Position numbers and translations under genes: made by a program. The notes under the pieces were generated by a model, which did not search any database, was not told where the DNA came from, and saw nothing but the letters and a program-made list of their open reading frames with translations. From Ciceribacter sp. L1K22 (lineage in GTDB: Bacteria > Pseudomonadota > Alphaproteobacteria > Rhizobiales > Rhizobiaceae), in contig NZ_JAGFPK010000001.1 of assembly GCF_017599385.1 (NCBI RefSeq), positions 498,177 to 562,176 of the forward strand: 64,000 nt of DNA. The letters are read 5' to 3'. Positions 35,681 through 44,611 of this stretch are shown here, in pieces (the first letter of the stretch is position 1; each line of letters starts with the position of its first letter).

Positions 35681-36532
35681 ATGACGCTGGACAGACGCTT
35701 CAACGCTTACCGCGAGGATCTCGCCGACATTGCCCTTGAGGGGCAGGTCGAGGCCGCCCGCTTCACCATGGGCGAGCCCGCCGGCGTTGTTGTCCCCGTC
35801 ACCGGACTGCGCCCGAAACCCGATATGGCGTCTGGTATCGATACCGAACTTCTACTCGGTGAGGAGGTCACGGTATTCGACCGCTCCGCCGGCTGGGCCT
35901 GGGTGAAGGCGGCGTCGGACGGCTATGTCGGTTACCTGCCGGAGCATTGTGTTGGCGATCGCCAGCCATCGCCCACCCATCACATCGTCGTTCCCCGGAC
36001 CTTTCTTTATCCCCGCCCAGACCTGCGCGCGCCGCTTGCGACGCCGCTCTCCATGGGCAGCCGCCTGGCCATTGTCGGCGAGGCGGAGACGCGTGGCACG
36101 CGCTATCATCTGCTGGCGGATGGCCGGGCCGTCATTGCAGCCCATTGTTTGCCGATCGGAACCTGGCCCGCGGACGACTACGTCTCGCTCGCGGCCCGCT
36201 TCATGGAAACGCCTTATCTCTGGGGCGGGCGGTCGGGTTTCGGCCTCGATTGCTCCGGCCTCGTCCAGCTCTGCCTGCAGATGATCGGAGCTTCCGCCCC
36301 GCGCGATTCAGACGTGCAGGGAAGGGAACTGGGCACTGCCATCGCGCGCGAGGACCTGCGTCGCGGTGATCTGGTGTTCTGGAAGGGACATGTCGGCATC
36401 ATGGAAGATGCGGAAACGCTGCTACACGCCAACGGTCATACCATGACGGTTGCCCGGGAGGATTTCCGCAAGGCCGTCGAGCGGATTGCCTGGCTCTACG
36501 AGCAGCCGACCGGCTATCGTCGCCCGATGTGA
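35681..36532 (+). CDS. NlpC/P60 (C40) peptidoglycan hydrolase with SH3-like domain
   Basis: This 283-residue protein has a bacterial SH3-like N-terminal region (residues 40-150, with two repeats around VTVFDRSAGWAWVKAASDGYVGYLPEHCV) and a C-terminal NlpC/P60 peptidase domain. The catalytic Cys is in GFGLDCSGLVQ near residue 190 and the His in KGHVGIMED. The family cleaves peptide stems of peptidoglycan. No signal peptide is visible, so it may act on imported muropeptides, in line with the nearby aminopeptidase. Confidence 0.87.
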   Translation: MTLDRRFNAYREDLADIALEGQVEAARFTMGEPAGVVVPVTGLRPKPDMASGIDTELLLGEEVTVFDRSAGWAWVKAASDGYVGYLPEHCVGDRQPSPTHHIVVPRTFLYPRPDLRAPLATPLSMGSRLAIVGEAETRGTRYHLLADGRAVIAAHCLPIGTWPADDYVSLAARFMETPYLWGGRSGFGLDCSGLVQLCLQMIGASAPRDSDVQGRELGTAIAREDLRRGDLVFWKGHVGIMEDAETLLHANGHTMTVAREDFRKAVERIAWLYEQPTGYRRPM

Positions 36533-36602
36533 CCCTTCTTTTACGGCCATTGATCGCCTATATTGGTGGGAGAAGCCACCTTGGGCCGATGTCGGCAGTG
36601 GA

Positions 36603-36950
36603 TTGGAAAAGGCGTTGGCGAGAAGCCCGTTTACTCATCTGGCGGTTATCGCGGCCATGGCGTTTGTCGGGCCGGTCGCGGCCGCACTTGCCGCCCCGCC
36701 GGTTCAAGGCGAGATATTCGAGGGCCTTCCCGGCGTGAAGCCGCTTGGGCCGGAGGAACCGGAATACCGTTGCCACACCGTGACACGCTATGCCGGCAAA
36801 CGGAACGGTATCCGCTTCTTCGACGACAACATGCCGTATCTGGCTTATCGTTGCGAGAGCAAGAGCAACGGCGCCGTCTATGAAGGCGGCCGCCCGCCCG
36901 TGTCACCGCATTGGTTTCCAGGCATCAATCCGCATCACCTTCCGGAGTGA
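36603..36950 (+). CDS. Small secreted protein, function unknown
   Basis: This protein of about 115 residues has a likely signal peptide (LAVIAAMAFVGPVAAALAAPP) and a mature part with two Cys (YRCHTV and YRCESK) that could form a disulfide. I do not recognise a family. The start is uncertain: there is no ATG near the signal sequence; a TTG at 36603 is chosen since it begins just before the leader, while an upstream start at 36450 would overlap the C40 gene by 83 bases. It converges with livF. Confidence 0.55.
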   Translation: MEKALARSPFTHLAVIAAMAFVGPVAAALAAPPVQGEIFEGLPGVKPLGPEEPEYRCHTVTRYAGKRNGIRFFDDNMPYLAYRCESKSNGAVYEGGRPPVSPHWFPGINPHHLPE

Positions 36951-36955
36951 GCCCG

Positions 36956-37663
36956 TCACCGCTCGATCGCAAGATGTCGTCCAAGCAGATCGTCGTCGGT
37001 GAGCAGCGCCTGGCTCGGACCGCTGTAGACGGCTGCACCACGGTCCAGAATCACGGCCTCGTCGCACAGTGGCAGGATCTTCCGCGCCTTCTGCTCGATG
37101 ATGATCGCCGACAGCCCCTTGCCCTTCACGATCGCCTTCAGCGCCGACAGCAGTTCGTCGATGATGATCGGCGCCAGGCCCTCGAGAGGTTCGTCGAGCA
37201 GAAGCAGTTTCGGGTTGAGCATCAGAGCCCGCGCGACGGCCAACATTTGTTGCTCGCCGCCGGACAACTGGCTGCCCAGATTGCCGCGCCTTTCTTTCAG
37301 GCGTGGGAACATCGCAAAGGTGCCCTCAAGCCCCCATGGGCCGGGTCTCGCGATCGCCGTCAGGTTCTCCTCCACGGTCAGCGAACGAAAGATGTTGCGC
37401 TCCTGCGGCACCCAGCCGATCCCGGCGCCGGCGCGGCGTTCCGGTCGCATCCTGGTAATGTCCTCGCCAACCAGCCGGATCGTCCCGCTGTGGTGGGTTG
37501 TCAGGCCCGCGATCGTGTCGACGAGTGTCGTCTTGCCGGTGCCGTTGCGGCCGAGCAGCGCCATGGTGCGCCCGCGCGCCAGTTTGAGGCTGATGCCGGA
37601 GAGCACGCTCGCCTCGCCATAGCCTGCGACCAGGTCCGTGGTTTCTAGCAGCCAGTCGGTCAT
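36956..37663 (-). CDS. livF: LivF-type ATPase of a branched-chain/aromatic acid ABC importer
   Basis: This 235-residue ATPase has Walker A GRNGTGKTTLVD near residue 38, the signature LSGGEQQML and Walker B LLLLDEPLEGLAP. The LivF subtype is clear from the short length and the GIGWVPQERNIFRSLTVEENL segment. It is the last gene of a five-gene leftward transporter set and overlaps livG by 4 bases. In this neighbourhood the cargo is probably an aromatic acid and not leucine (inference). Confidence 0.88.
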   Translation of the reverse strand: MTDWLLETTDLVAGYGEASVLSGISLKLARGRTMALLGRNGTGKTTLVDTIAGLTTHHSGTIRLVGEDITRMRPERRAGAGIGWVPQERNIFRSLTVEENLTAIARPGPWGLEGTFAMFPRLKERRGNLGSQLSGGEQQMLAVARALMLNPKLLLLDEPLEGLAPIIIDELLSALKAIVKGKGLSAIIIEQKARKILPLCDEAVILDRGAAVYSGPSQALLTDDDLLGRHLAIER

Positions 37664-38403
37664 TCGCCCTCTCCGAGATAGACAGCCTTGACCTTGGGAT
37701 CGCGGGAAATCTCATCTACTGAGCCCTCGGCGAATACCGCGCCGGCGACCAGAACGGAGATGCGGTCTGCGAAGGAGAAGACGAGGTCCATGTCGTGCTC
37801 GATCAGCAGCACTGTGACCTGGGCCGGCAGGCTCGCGACGATGGAAAGCACTTCGTGGCGCTCGTCCTCGGGCACACCGGCCGCCGGCTCGTCGAGCAAC
37901 AGCACCTTCGGCCGGGCGGCCAGCGCCAGCGCGATCTCCAGAAGTCGCTGCTTGCCATAGGGCAGGGTGGATGTGCGCTCCGTCGCCACCGACGAGAGCC
38001 CCAGTTGCTCCAGCAGATCCGCCGCCTCGTCGATGGCGCCGTGGTGCGATGATAGCGGCTTCCAGAGATTGCCGCCGCCATCGCGCTGGCAGATGGCGAG
38101 CGTCGTGGATTCGAGCGGTGTGAAATCGTTGAACAGCCGGTTGATCTGGAATGTTCGCGAAAGTCCCATGTGAACGCGCCGGTGCGGCTCTGTCCGGGTG
38201 ATGTTTTCGCCACCCAGCCAGACCTCCCCCTCCGAGGGCGGCAAGACGCCGGTGAGCAGGTTAATCAGCGTCGTCTTTCCAGCCCCGTTCGGCCCAATAA
38301 GCGCATGCCGCGCCCCTTCTCGCACTTGAAGACTGACGTCATTGGTCGCCACGAAGGCGCCGAAGCGGCGTTTCAGGCCCTTGGTCTCGAGTGCCCAGCT
38401 CAT
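37660..38403 (-). CDS. livG: LivG-type ATPase of a branched-chain/aromatic acid ABC importer
   Basis: This 247-residue ATPase carries Walker A GPNGAGKTTLINLLTG near residue 39, the LivG-typical HMGLSRTFQINRLFNDFTPLE segment and Walker B KVLLLDEPAAGV. The signature is YGKQRLLEIALAL in place of LSGG, as is often seen in LivG proteins of aromatic-acid importers. The ATG at 38403 overlaps the livM stop; longer open frames upstream lie within livM. Confidence 0.88.
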   Translation of the reverse strand: MSWALETKGLKRRFGAFVATNDVSLQVREGARHALIGPNGAGKTTLINLLTGVLPPSEGEVWLGGENITRTEPHRRVHMGLSRTFQINRLFNDFTPLESTTLAICQRDGGGNLWKPLSSHHGAIDEAADLLEQLGLSSVATERTSTLPYGKQRLLEIALALAARPKVLLLDEPAAGVPEDERHEVLSIVASLPAQVTVLLIEHDMDLVFSFADRISVLVAGAVFAEGSVDEISRDPKVKAVYLGEGE

Positions 38404-39434
38404 CGCGGCCCCTCCGGTGCTTTGGACGCCTTGAGCCTCTCGGCCAACCATGTGAACGGGCTGAATAGCCTTTCCCTGCCGACCAGCACGAGGAGCACGA
38501 GGATCAGACCGATCCAGAACATCCAGTATTGCGGAGTTGCAATCGAAAGCGCGTCGCGCAACAGCGTGAACGCGATCGCGCCGAAGATGCCACCATAGAG
38601 ATAGCCTGTGCCGCCGATAACAAGCACCAGCATCACGTCGGCGGAGCGGTGGAACGCAAGAACGTCGGGTGAGACGAAGCTCGTGGTTTGTGTCAGCAGA
38701 GCGCCAGCCATGCCGGCGATCGCTGCGGAGATCGTGTAGATCACCACGATCCGTTTTTTGGCAGGAATGCCGATCATCGCCGCGCGAACGGTATTGCCCT
38801 TGATCGCCTTCAGCGACAGTCCGAATGGCGAATAGGCGATACGGCGGGTAATCAGGATGCAGACGAAGAGCACGATCAGCGAGTACAGATAGCCGGTCTT
38901 GCCGAACAGGTCGAATTCGAACTGGCCGAGGATTGGTCCGGTGAAGAAGCCGGACAGGCCATCGGCGCCACCCGTGAGCCACGCCATCTGATTGGCTGCC
39001 TCCGCCATCATCATGCCGATGCCAAGCGTCGTCATCAGGCGCGTAAGGTCGGAGCCCCGCAGCAGCAGGAAGCTTGACAGGAAGCCGGCCACTGCTGCGA
39101 CGATGGCAGCGAAGCACAGACCCGTCATGGGTTCTGCCGTGACCTTGAGCGAAAGAAGCCCGGCCGCATAGGCACCGATCCCGAAGAACACCGCATGGCC
39201 GAGCGAGACGATACCCGTGAAGCCAAGAATGAGGTCGAGCGACAGCGCGAAGAGACCGAGGATCGCGATCTCAGTCAAAAGCAGCATCTTCGTCGGCAGC
39301 AGGAAATAGGCCACGAAGGCAGCGATCCAGAACATCGGTTCGTAAAGTCGCATTCTGCCGCGCCGGGCCAGGGAAAGGCGCGCCGCTCCGGCGGGTTTGG
39401 ATGGTTTGGTGATGCTCTGCTCCGCCATGGTCAT
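38400..39434 (-). CDS. livM: LivM-type permease
   Basis: This 344-residue membrane protein has the LivM domain: GLFALSLDLILGFTGIVSLGHAVFFGIGAYAAGLL near residue 60 and the coupling loop FGLSLKAIKGNTVRAAMIGIP. Around nine hydrophobic segments follow a basic N-terminus. It overlaps livH and livG by 4 bases on each side, so the transporter core is fully translationally coupled. Confidence 0.9.
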   Translation of the reverse strand: MTMAEQSITKPSKPAGAARLSLARRGRMRLYEPMFWIAAFVAYFLLPTKMLLLTEIAILGLFALSLDLILGFTGIVSLGHAVFFGIGAYAAGLLSLKVTAEPMTGLCFAAIVAAVAGFLSSFLLLRGSDLTRLMTTLGIGMMMAEAANQMAWLTGGADGLSGFFTGPILGQFEFDLFGKTGYLYSLIVLFVCILITRRIAYSPFGLSLKAIKGNTVRAAMIGIPAKKRIVVIYTISAAIAGMAGALLTQTTSFVSPDVLAFHRSADVMLVLVIGGTGYLYGGIFGAIAFTLLRDALSIATPQYWMFWIGLILVLLVLVGRERLFSPFTWLAERLKASKAPEGPR

Positions 39435-40291
39435 CGACCACCGTCCCGCGAGAACAGTCCGTGCGGCCTCAAGACCAACATCACGATCATCAGGGCATAG
39501 ATCACGAAGGCGCCAATCTCGGGCACGTAGTATTTGCCGGCGACATCGGCGATGCCAAGCATTAGGGAGGCGAGGAAGGGACCGGTCACGGTCGAGGTGC
39601 CGCCGACGGCGACGACGATCAGGAAGTAGATCATGAATTTCAGCGGGAAGTTCGGATCGAGGCCCAAGAGTTCGGTCCCGAGCGCCCCGCCGAGGCCCGC
39701 AAGCCCGGAGCCAAAGGCAAACGTGAGGGCGAAGACGAGCGAGACATTGATGCCAAGCCCGAGTGCCGTGCGCCGGTCATCGACAGCTGCTCTTAGCCGG
39801 CTACCGAAGCGGGTTTTCGCCAGGATCAACTGCAGTCCGACCGCCAGCATCGCGCAGATGACGATGATGAACAGCCGGTAGCGGCCGATCCCGACGCCGA
39901 GGATTTCCATGCGGCCCGAGAGTTCCGGCGGCAGCTGGATCAGTTGTTGCTGACCACCCATGAAATAGTCGGCCGCGGCGACCGCCATGAACACCAGCCC
40001 GATCGAAAATAGCACCTGGTCCAGATGGTCGGCGCCATAAAGGTGTCTGTAGAGCGCGCGTTCAAGTACCGCCCCGACCGCCGCCGCCACGATGAAGGCC
40101 GCCGGCAGGCACCAGTAGAAAGAAATGCCGTAGCGGTTCATCATCACGACGGTGACGTAGCCCCCGGTCATCGCGAAGGCGCCATGCGCGAGATTGATGA
40201 AGTTCATCAATCCGAGGGTCACGGTGAGACCGCAGGCAAGGACGAACAGCAGCATGCCGTAAGCAACGCCATCGAACAGGATTGTCAGCAT
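39431..40291 (-). CDS. livH: LivH-type permease
   Basis: This 286-residue membrane protein is the second LIV-type permease. The signature GLTVTLGLMNFINLAHGAFAMTGGY is at residues 22-46, and the coupling loop TRFGSRLRAAVDDRRTALGLGINV lies mid-protein. It begins 89 bases downstream of the first binding protein gene and is coupled to livM. Confidence 0.9.
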   Translation of the reverse strand: MLTILFDGVAYGMLLFVLACGLTVTLGLMNFINLAHGAFAMTGGYVTVVMMNRYGISFYWCLPAAFIVAAAVGAVLERALYRHLYGADHLDQVLFSIGLVFMAVAAADYFMGGQQQLIQLPPELSGRMEILGVGIGRYRLFIIVICAMLAVGLQLILAKTRFGSRLRAAVDDRRTALGLGINVSLVFALTFAFGSGLAGLGGALGTELLGLDPNFPLKFMIYFLIVVAVGGTSTVTGPFLASLMLGIADVAGKYYVPEIGAFVIYALMIVMLVLRPHGLFSRDGGR

Positions 40292-40380
40292 CGGGTCCTT
40301 CTCGAATTAGAACCGGTTTCCGGATCATTCTGCTCCGGGCAAGTCGGCAGGGAAAGCCCGCCGCCGTCGGCCCCGTGCTG

Positions 40381-41559
40381 TTACGGCGCCTCGGCCTTTT
40401 CCGGATCCTTCAGTGCCTCGAATGTCGCGAACTCCACATTGTGCAGTTCGCCATCGACTTCCTTCACCTCGCGCACGTAGATGTTCTGGATGATGTCGCG
40501 CGTCTCCGGATCGATCGAGACAGGTCCGCGCGGGCTCGTCCACGAAAGCCCCTTCACGGCCTCCATGAAGGCTGGGCCACTGGCATCGCCGCCGGTCTTC
40601 TCCAGCGCTGCGTAGATCAGCGCCATTCCATCGTAGCCACCGACGGACATGAAGTTCGGCCGCATGCCGTCGTTCTCCTTCTTGAACGCCTCCACATAGG
40701 CCTTGTTCTCCGGGCTGTCGTGAGACGTTGCGTAGAAGTGTCCCGTGATCGTGCCGATCGCCGATGGGCCCATGCTGTTGAGGATATCGTCGTCGGTCAC
40801 GTCGCCGGTGGCGATCAGCTTGATACCGGCATCTGCAAGGCCGCGTTCGTTGAACTGCTTCATGAACAGCGAGCCAACACCCGACGGCAGGAACACGAAG
40901 ACGGCGTCCGGCTTTGCATCGCGCACACGCTGCAGGAAGGGGGCAAAATCGGGGTTCTGCAGCGGCACGCGGACGGCTTCCGTGACTGTGCCACCCTTCG
41001 AGGTGAACTCCTTGGTGAACCACTTTTCCGCGTCGAGCCCCGGCCCATAATCGCTGACCAGCGTCACGACGCTCTTGATGCCGTTTTGGCTTGCCCAGGT
41101 GCCGACCGGCAGCGAATACTGCGGAAGTGTGCCCGAGGTGCGGGTGATGAATTCGGACGCCTTGGTGATCGAGGCCGTGCCCGCCGCCATGACGATCGTC
41201 GGCACCTTGGCCTGCGTCGAAACTGGTGCGACCGACATCGCAAGCGGTGTCAGCCCGAAGCCCGCCAGGATCGCCGCGCCATCGTTGACGACGAGCTCCT
41301 GCGCCACCCGCCGCGTCTGGTCGGCCACACCTCCGTCGTCGCGGATCACCAGTTCGATCGTCTTGCCGCCCACCGTGGCGCCGTGCTTTGCCATGAAGGT
41401 TTTGGCGCCGGCCGAGACCTGCCGCCCGGTGGAGGCGAAGGGACCGGTCATCGGCAGGATCAGCCCTACCTTCACCACATCGTCCGCCGCCGCCGTCTGC
41501 AGGCCGGCGACTGTCATCGCGAGCCCTGCGACGCCTGCCAGAATTGCTCTGATCGTCAT
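40381..41559 (-). CDS. LIV/HAAT-type periplasmic binding protein 1
   Basis: This 392-residue exported protein binds the cargo of the adjacent livHMGF system. A signal peptide spans residues 1-25 (LAMTVAGLQTAAA). The Peripla_BP_6 fold is evident from VGLILPMTGPFASTGRQV, RDDGGVADQTRRVAQELV and SVGGYDGMALIYAALE. It is closely similar to the binding protein encoded just upstream (long identical runs such as NPDFAPFLQRVRDAKPDAVF) but differs strongly around residues 120-155, a region lining the cleft. GGGAGGAA precedes the ATG. Confidence 0.88.
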   Translation of the reverse strand: MTIRAILAGVAGLAMTVAGLQTAAADDVVKVGLILPMTGPFASTGRQVSAGAKTFMAKHGATVGGKTIELVIRDDGGVADQTRRVAQELVVNDGAAILAGFGLTPLAMSVAPVSTQAKVPTIVMAAGTASITKASEFITRTSGTLPQYSLPVGTWASQNGIKSVVTLVSDYGPGLDAEKWFTKEFTSKGGTVTEAVRVPLQNPDFAPFLQRVRDAKPDAVFVFLPSGVGSLFMKQFNERGLADAGIKLIATGDVTDDDILNSMGPSAIGTITGHFYATSHDSPENKAYVEAFKKENDGMRPNFMSVGGYDGMALIYAALEKTGGDASGPAFMEAVKGLSWTSPRGPVSIDPETRDIIQNIYVREVKEVDGELHNVEFATFEALKDPEKAEAP

Positions 41560-41721
41560 AAGTTCCTCCCAAGAACCACCCGGACAAACAGGAAGAGTGC
41601 CGCCCCGTCATCCGGGTTGCATGGCACCCGGTCTCCCTTCCCGGGGGCTTCATCCATAGTGGCTCGGCCTGGGCAAGGCTCATCAAAAGACCTGCCCCGG
41701 GTATAGGATATGGCTATAACA

Positions 41722-41742
41722 CCCGGTCGGGTCACGACCGGG
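41722..41742 (-). other. Hairpin between the two tandem binding-protein genes
   Basis: Perfect 8-bp arms CCCGGTCG (41722-41729) and CGACCGGG (41735-41742) enclose a 5-base loop. No T-run follows in the direction of transcription, so it is more likely to shield the upstream mRNA from 3' decay or cause partial termination than to be a full terminator. Confidence 0.45.
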
Positions 41743-41776
41743 CGATACTGTCGACGGATTGCTTCGCCGTGACCGG

Positions 41777-42946
41777 TTAAGGCGCGACGTTCGGATCCCT
41801 GACCTTCGGATAGGTGGCGAATTCGACGTTGTAGAGCTCCCCGTCGACCTGCTTCACCTCGCGCATGTAGATATCTTGGATGATGTCCCGCGTCGCCGGA
41901 TCGATGCTGATGGGCCCGCGCGGGCTCGTCCACTCCATGCCCTTCATCGCCTCGACCAGCTTCGTTCCGTCGGTATCGCCGCCGGTCTTTTCCAACGCGG
42001 CATAAGCCAGATGCATGGCATCGTATCCGCCGACCGACATGAAGTTCGGCCGCATGCCGTCATTGGACTTCTTCACCTCCGCCACGAAGGCCTGGTTTTC
42101 GGGGCTGTCGTGGTTGGCGGAATAGAAGTGGCCGGTGATCACGCCCTTGGCGACCTCGCCGATCCCGTTGAGGAGATCGTCGTCGGTCACATCGCCCGTC
42201 GCGATCAGCTTGATGCCCGCCTCGGCAAGGCCCCGTTCGACAAACTGCTTCATGAACAGCGAACCGACGCCCGAGGGAACGAAGACGAACACCGCGTCCG
42301 GCTTGGCGTCACGCACCCGTTGCAGGAACGGCGCGAAATCCGGGTTTTGCAAGGGAACGCGCACCGCCTCGACAATCTCGCCACCCTGCTTCTTGAACTG
42401 GTCGGTGAAACCCTTCTCGATGTCGTGGCCCGGGCCGTAATCGGTCACCAGCGTAACAACGCGTTTGAGACCGTTCTCCACCGCCCAGGTCGCCACCGGC
42501 ACCGGCGATTGCGGCCCTGCCATGCTGACCCGGACGAAATAGTCCGACTGCTTCATGATCGCGGATGTCGTCGCCGAGGTGATGATGGCGGGGATCTTCG
42601 CCTGGTTCAGCACCGGCGCGACCGACATCGCAAGCGGCGTCAGCCCGAAGCCGGCCAGCATAGAGACACCCTCGTTGACCACGAGCTCCTGCGCGATGCG
42701 CCGCGTCTGGTCCGCAACGCCGCCATCGTCGCGCAGCACGATCTCGATTTTCTTGCCCGCCGCCGAGTCGCCGTTAAGCGCGATATAGGCCTTGACGCCC
42801 GCCTCGACCTGCCGGCCGGTGGAGGCGAAGGGTCCGGTCATCGGCAGGATCAGCCCGATCTTCACGATATCCTCGGCATAAGCCGGCGTTAGGGAAAGGC
42901 TCGCAAGCGCAACACCCGCCGCCAGCAGAACGCGTCTGGTAAGCAT
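41777..42946 (-). CDS. LIV/HAAT-type periplasmic binding protein 2
   Basis: This 389-residue exported protein is a tandem paralogue of the preceding one, with signal peptide MLTRRVLLAAGVALASLSLTPAYA. It shares ILPMTGPFASTGRQV, DDGGVADQTRR and KLIATGDVTDDD with its neighbour, so the pair arose by duplication. It is the first gene of the leftward transporter operon and lies downstream of the TGTATACA sites. The ATG at 42946 is chosen for the leader; upstream residues are highly charged. Confidence 0.88.
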   Translation of the reverse strand: MLTRRVLLAAGVALASLSLTPAYAEDIVKIGLILPMTGPFASTGRQVEAGVKAYIALNGDSAAGKKIEIVLRDDGGVADQTRRIAQELVVNEGVSMLAGFGLTPLAMSVAPVLNQAKIPAIITSATTSAIMKQSDYFVRVSMAGPQSPVPVATWAVENGLKRVVTLVTDYGPGHDIEKGFTDQFKKQGGEIVEAVRVPLQNPDFAPFLQRVRDAKPDAVFVFVPSGVGSLFMKQFVERGLAEAGIKLIATGDVTDDDLLNGIGEVAKGVITGHFYSANHDSPENQAFVAEVKKSNDGMRPNFMSVGGYDAMHLAYAALEKTGGDTDGTKLVEAMKGMEWTSPRGPISIDPATRDIIQDIYMREVKQVDGELYNVEFATYPKVRDPNVAP

Positions 42947-43080
42947 GTCTGTCTCCTCCGTTGTTTCAGCCGTGCCGCCCTGTCTCCTCCGGGGCGGGGC
43001 CGGCTTTATGGTCTTGCCTCTATCCTCATCGTCATACACCCGCGTCACGGACGTTTTCGTCGATCCGCTAAGGGTCGCTA

Positions 43081-43088
43081 TGTATACA
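43081..43088. promoter_or_regulatory. TGTATACA palindrome, operator candidate
   Basis: Perfect 8-bp palindrome TGTATACA, flanked by A/T on the left, 135 bases upstream of the second binding-protein start. The same 8-mer recurs at 43248-43255 in the same gap. TGTNNACA cores are typical of GntR/FadR- or MarR-type sites; the regulator is not identified. Confidence 0.45.
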
Positions 43089-43247
43089 GCTTGTTGGTTG
43101 ATCGGTTTGGGGACACTGCCGAGCGTGGCCTCGTACGGCGCACATTCCGCCCCGCAGCGAAAGTTTTAAATACAGCAGATGCAGGCCCAACGGATGTGTT
43201 CCGCAGCATGCGTTCTCCTCCATGTCTCCTCATGGTTGATAACATCA

Positions 43248-43255
43248 TGTATACA
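43248..43255. promoter_or_regulatory. TGTATACA palindrome, second copy
   Basis: Second perfect TGTATACA in the gap upstream of the binding-protein operon, in the context CATGTATACAAAA, 167 bases from the first copy. The spacing is close to 16 helical turns, which would allow both sites to lie on one face, but this is only suggestive. Confidence 0.45.
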
Positions 43256-43271
43256 AAACGCTGTCAATGTT

Positions 43272-43290
43272 GGGTGCCGCGGCGGCACCC
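43272..43290 (-). terminator. Hairpin after dctM, weak terminator candidate
   Basis: Arms GGGTGCC (43272-43278) and GGCACCC (43284-43290) with a 5-base loop lie 10 bases downstream of the dctM stop in the minus direction. No T-run follows, so termination would be inefficient or factor-dependent. Confidence 0.4.
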
Positions 43291-43300
43291 GAGCCTGGCG

Positions 43301-44611
43301 TCAGTTGAACAGCAGTTGCGGCAGCGAGAGCACGATGGACGGCACCGCAATGATCAGCGCCACCACCAGAAGATCCGCCAGCATGAACGGCGTCACGCCC
43401 TTGAAGACATCGACGACGCTGACATAGCGTGAGGCGACGTTCTTGATGACGAACACGTTGAGCCCCACCGGCGGCGTGATCATCCCGATCTCCAAGAGCT
43501 TCACCACCAGCACCCCGAACCAGACAAGGCTGATGCCCTCCGCCTTCAGCACCGGCAAGAGCACCGGCAGCGTCACCAGCATGGCGCCGAAGGGCTCCAT
43601 GAACATGCCAAGCACCAGATAGATGATCACGATGATCACCATCAGCTCGGTATAGCCGAGATCCGCTCCGGCGACGAAGGAGCCGAGGAAGCCCGAAAGC
43701 CCGGTAATGCCGAGAAAGCGGGTGAACATCGAGGCGCCGATGCCGATGATGAACAGCGAGGCGCAGGTCGAGAGCGTTTCGAGCAGCGAGACTCGCATTA
43801 CCCGCATCGAGAGGTTCCCAGTGATTGCCGACAGCAGCACGGCGCCGCCGGCCCCGACGGCGCCTGCTTCGGTCGCCGTGAAGTAGCCGGAGAACAGCCC
43901 GCCGAACACCAGCAGCACCAGGAGGGCCAGCGGCCAGATGCGGAGGATCGCGCCGAAGCCGCCGGCTTCCTCGAAGCCGGAGGCGAGCGTGCGCGGCACG
44001 ATATCGGGCCTGAGCCACCAGAAGGCCAGCACCACAAGGCAGTAGCTCAGCGCCGTGATCAGCCCGACGCCGATGCCGCCGACGAAGATCTGCGTGATCG
44101 ACGTCTCGGCGAAGACGCCATAGACGATCATCAGGATCGAAGGCGGGATCAGCGCCCCGATCGTGCCACCGGCCGCCAGCGCGCCGCTGGCAAAACTTGC
44201 CCGGTATCCTGCCTGCACCATCTCGGGAATTGCGATCCGTCCCATCGCGGCGGCACAGGCGATGGAGGAGCCGCTGACGGCGGCAAATCCCGTGCAGGCG
44301 AAGATCGAGGAAATCGCAAGCCCACCCGGCACCCGCCAGAGAATGGCCTTGGCGGCCTGGAACAGGCTTCCGGTCAGTCCGGCGTGAAAGGCCACGAAGC
44401 CCATTAGCAGGAACATCGGCACCGCGCTCATCGTCCAGCTTGCGACGAAGCTGTAGGGTGTCGATGTGATGATGCCGATCGCCGGCTTGAAGCCGAGCAG
44501 ATAGGCGATGCCGCCGAACGACACCGTGATCAGCGCCAGCGCCACCGGTATTCGCAGGATCAGCAGCAGGCCGAGGATCGCGATCCCGTAAAGTCCGGTC
44601 TCGACGCTCAT
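43301..44611 (-). CDS. dctM: TRAP transporter large permease (DctM)
   Basis: This 436-residue polytopic membrane protein is the ion-coupled channel subunit of a TRAP importer. The DctM domain is complete: LRIPVALALITVSFGG, ASGALAAGGTIGALIPPSILMIVYG, SGYFTATEAGAVGAGGA and IGMITPPVGLNVFVIKNVA. The ATG at 44611 overlaps the dctQ stop by 4 bases; longer frames run within dctQ. It closes the leftward operon that begins with the enoyl-CoA hydratase. Confidence 0.92.
   Translation of the reverse strand: MSVETGLYGIAILGLLLILRIPVALALITVSFGGIAYLLGFKPAIGIITSTPYSFVASWTMSAVPMFLLMGFVAFHAGLTGSLFQAAKAILWRVPGGLAISSIFACTGFAAVSGSSIACAAAMGRIAIPEMVQAGYRASFASGALAAGGTIGALIPPSILMIVYGVFAETSITQIFVGGIGVGLITALSYCLVVLAFWWLRPDIVPRTLASGFEEAGGFGAILRIWPLALLVLLVFGGLFSGYFTATEAGAVGAGGAVLLSAITGNLSMRVMRVSLLETLSTCASLFIIGIGASMFTRFLGITGLSGFLGSFVAGADLGYTELMVIIVIIYLVLGMFMEPFGAMLVTLPVLLPVLKAEGISLVWFGVLVVKLLEIGMITPPVGLNVFVIKNVASRYVSVVDVFKGVTPFMLADLLVVALIIAVPSIVLSLPQLLFN

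Larger units (their letters stand above)
42947..43300 (-). promoter_or_regulatory. 354-bp gene-free control region upstream of the transporter operon
   Basis: This stretch lies between the dctM stop and the start of the second binding protein, both on the minus strand. I find no gene in it. It holds two perfect TGTATACA palindromes (43081-43088 and 43248-43255) and a GC-rich hairpin behind dctM. It most likely contains the promoter of the binding-protein/livHMGF operon. Confidence 0.55.

Noticed and set aside
37660-39117. Long version of the LivG frame (485 codons)
   Set aside because: The extra part overlaps livM on the same strand in another frame; the ATG at 38403 overlaps the livM stop and gives the family length.
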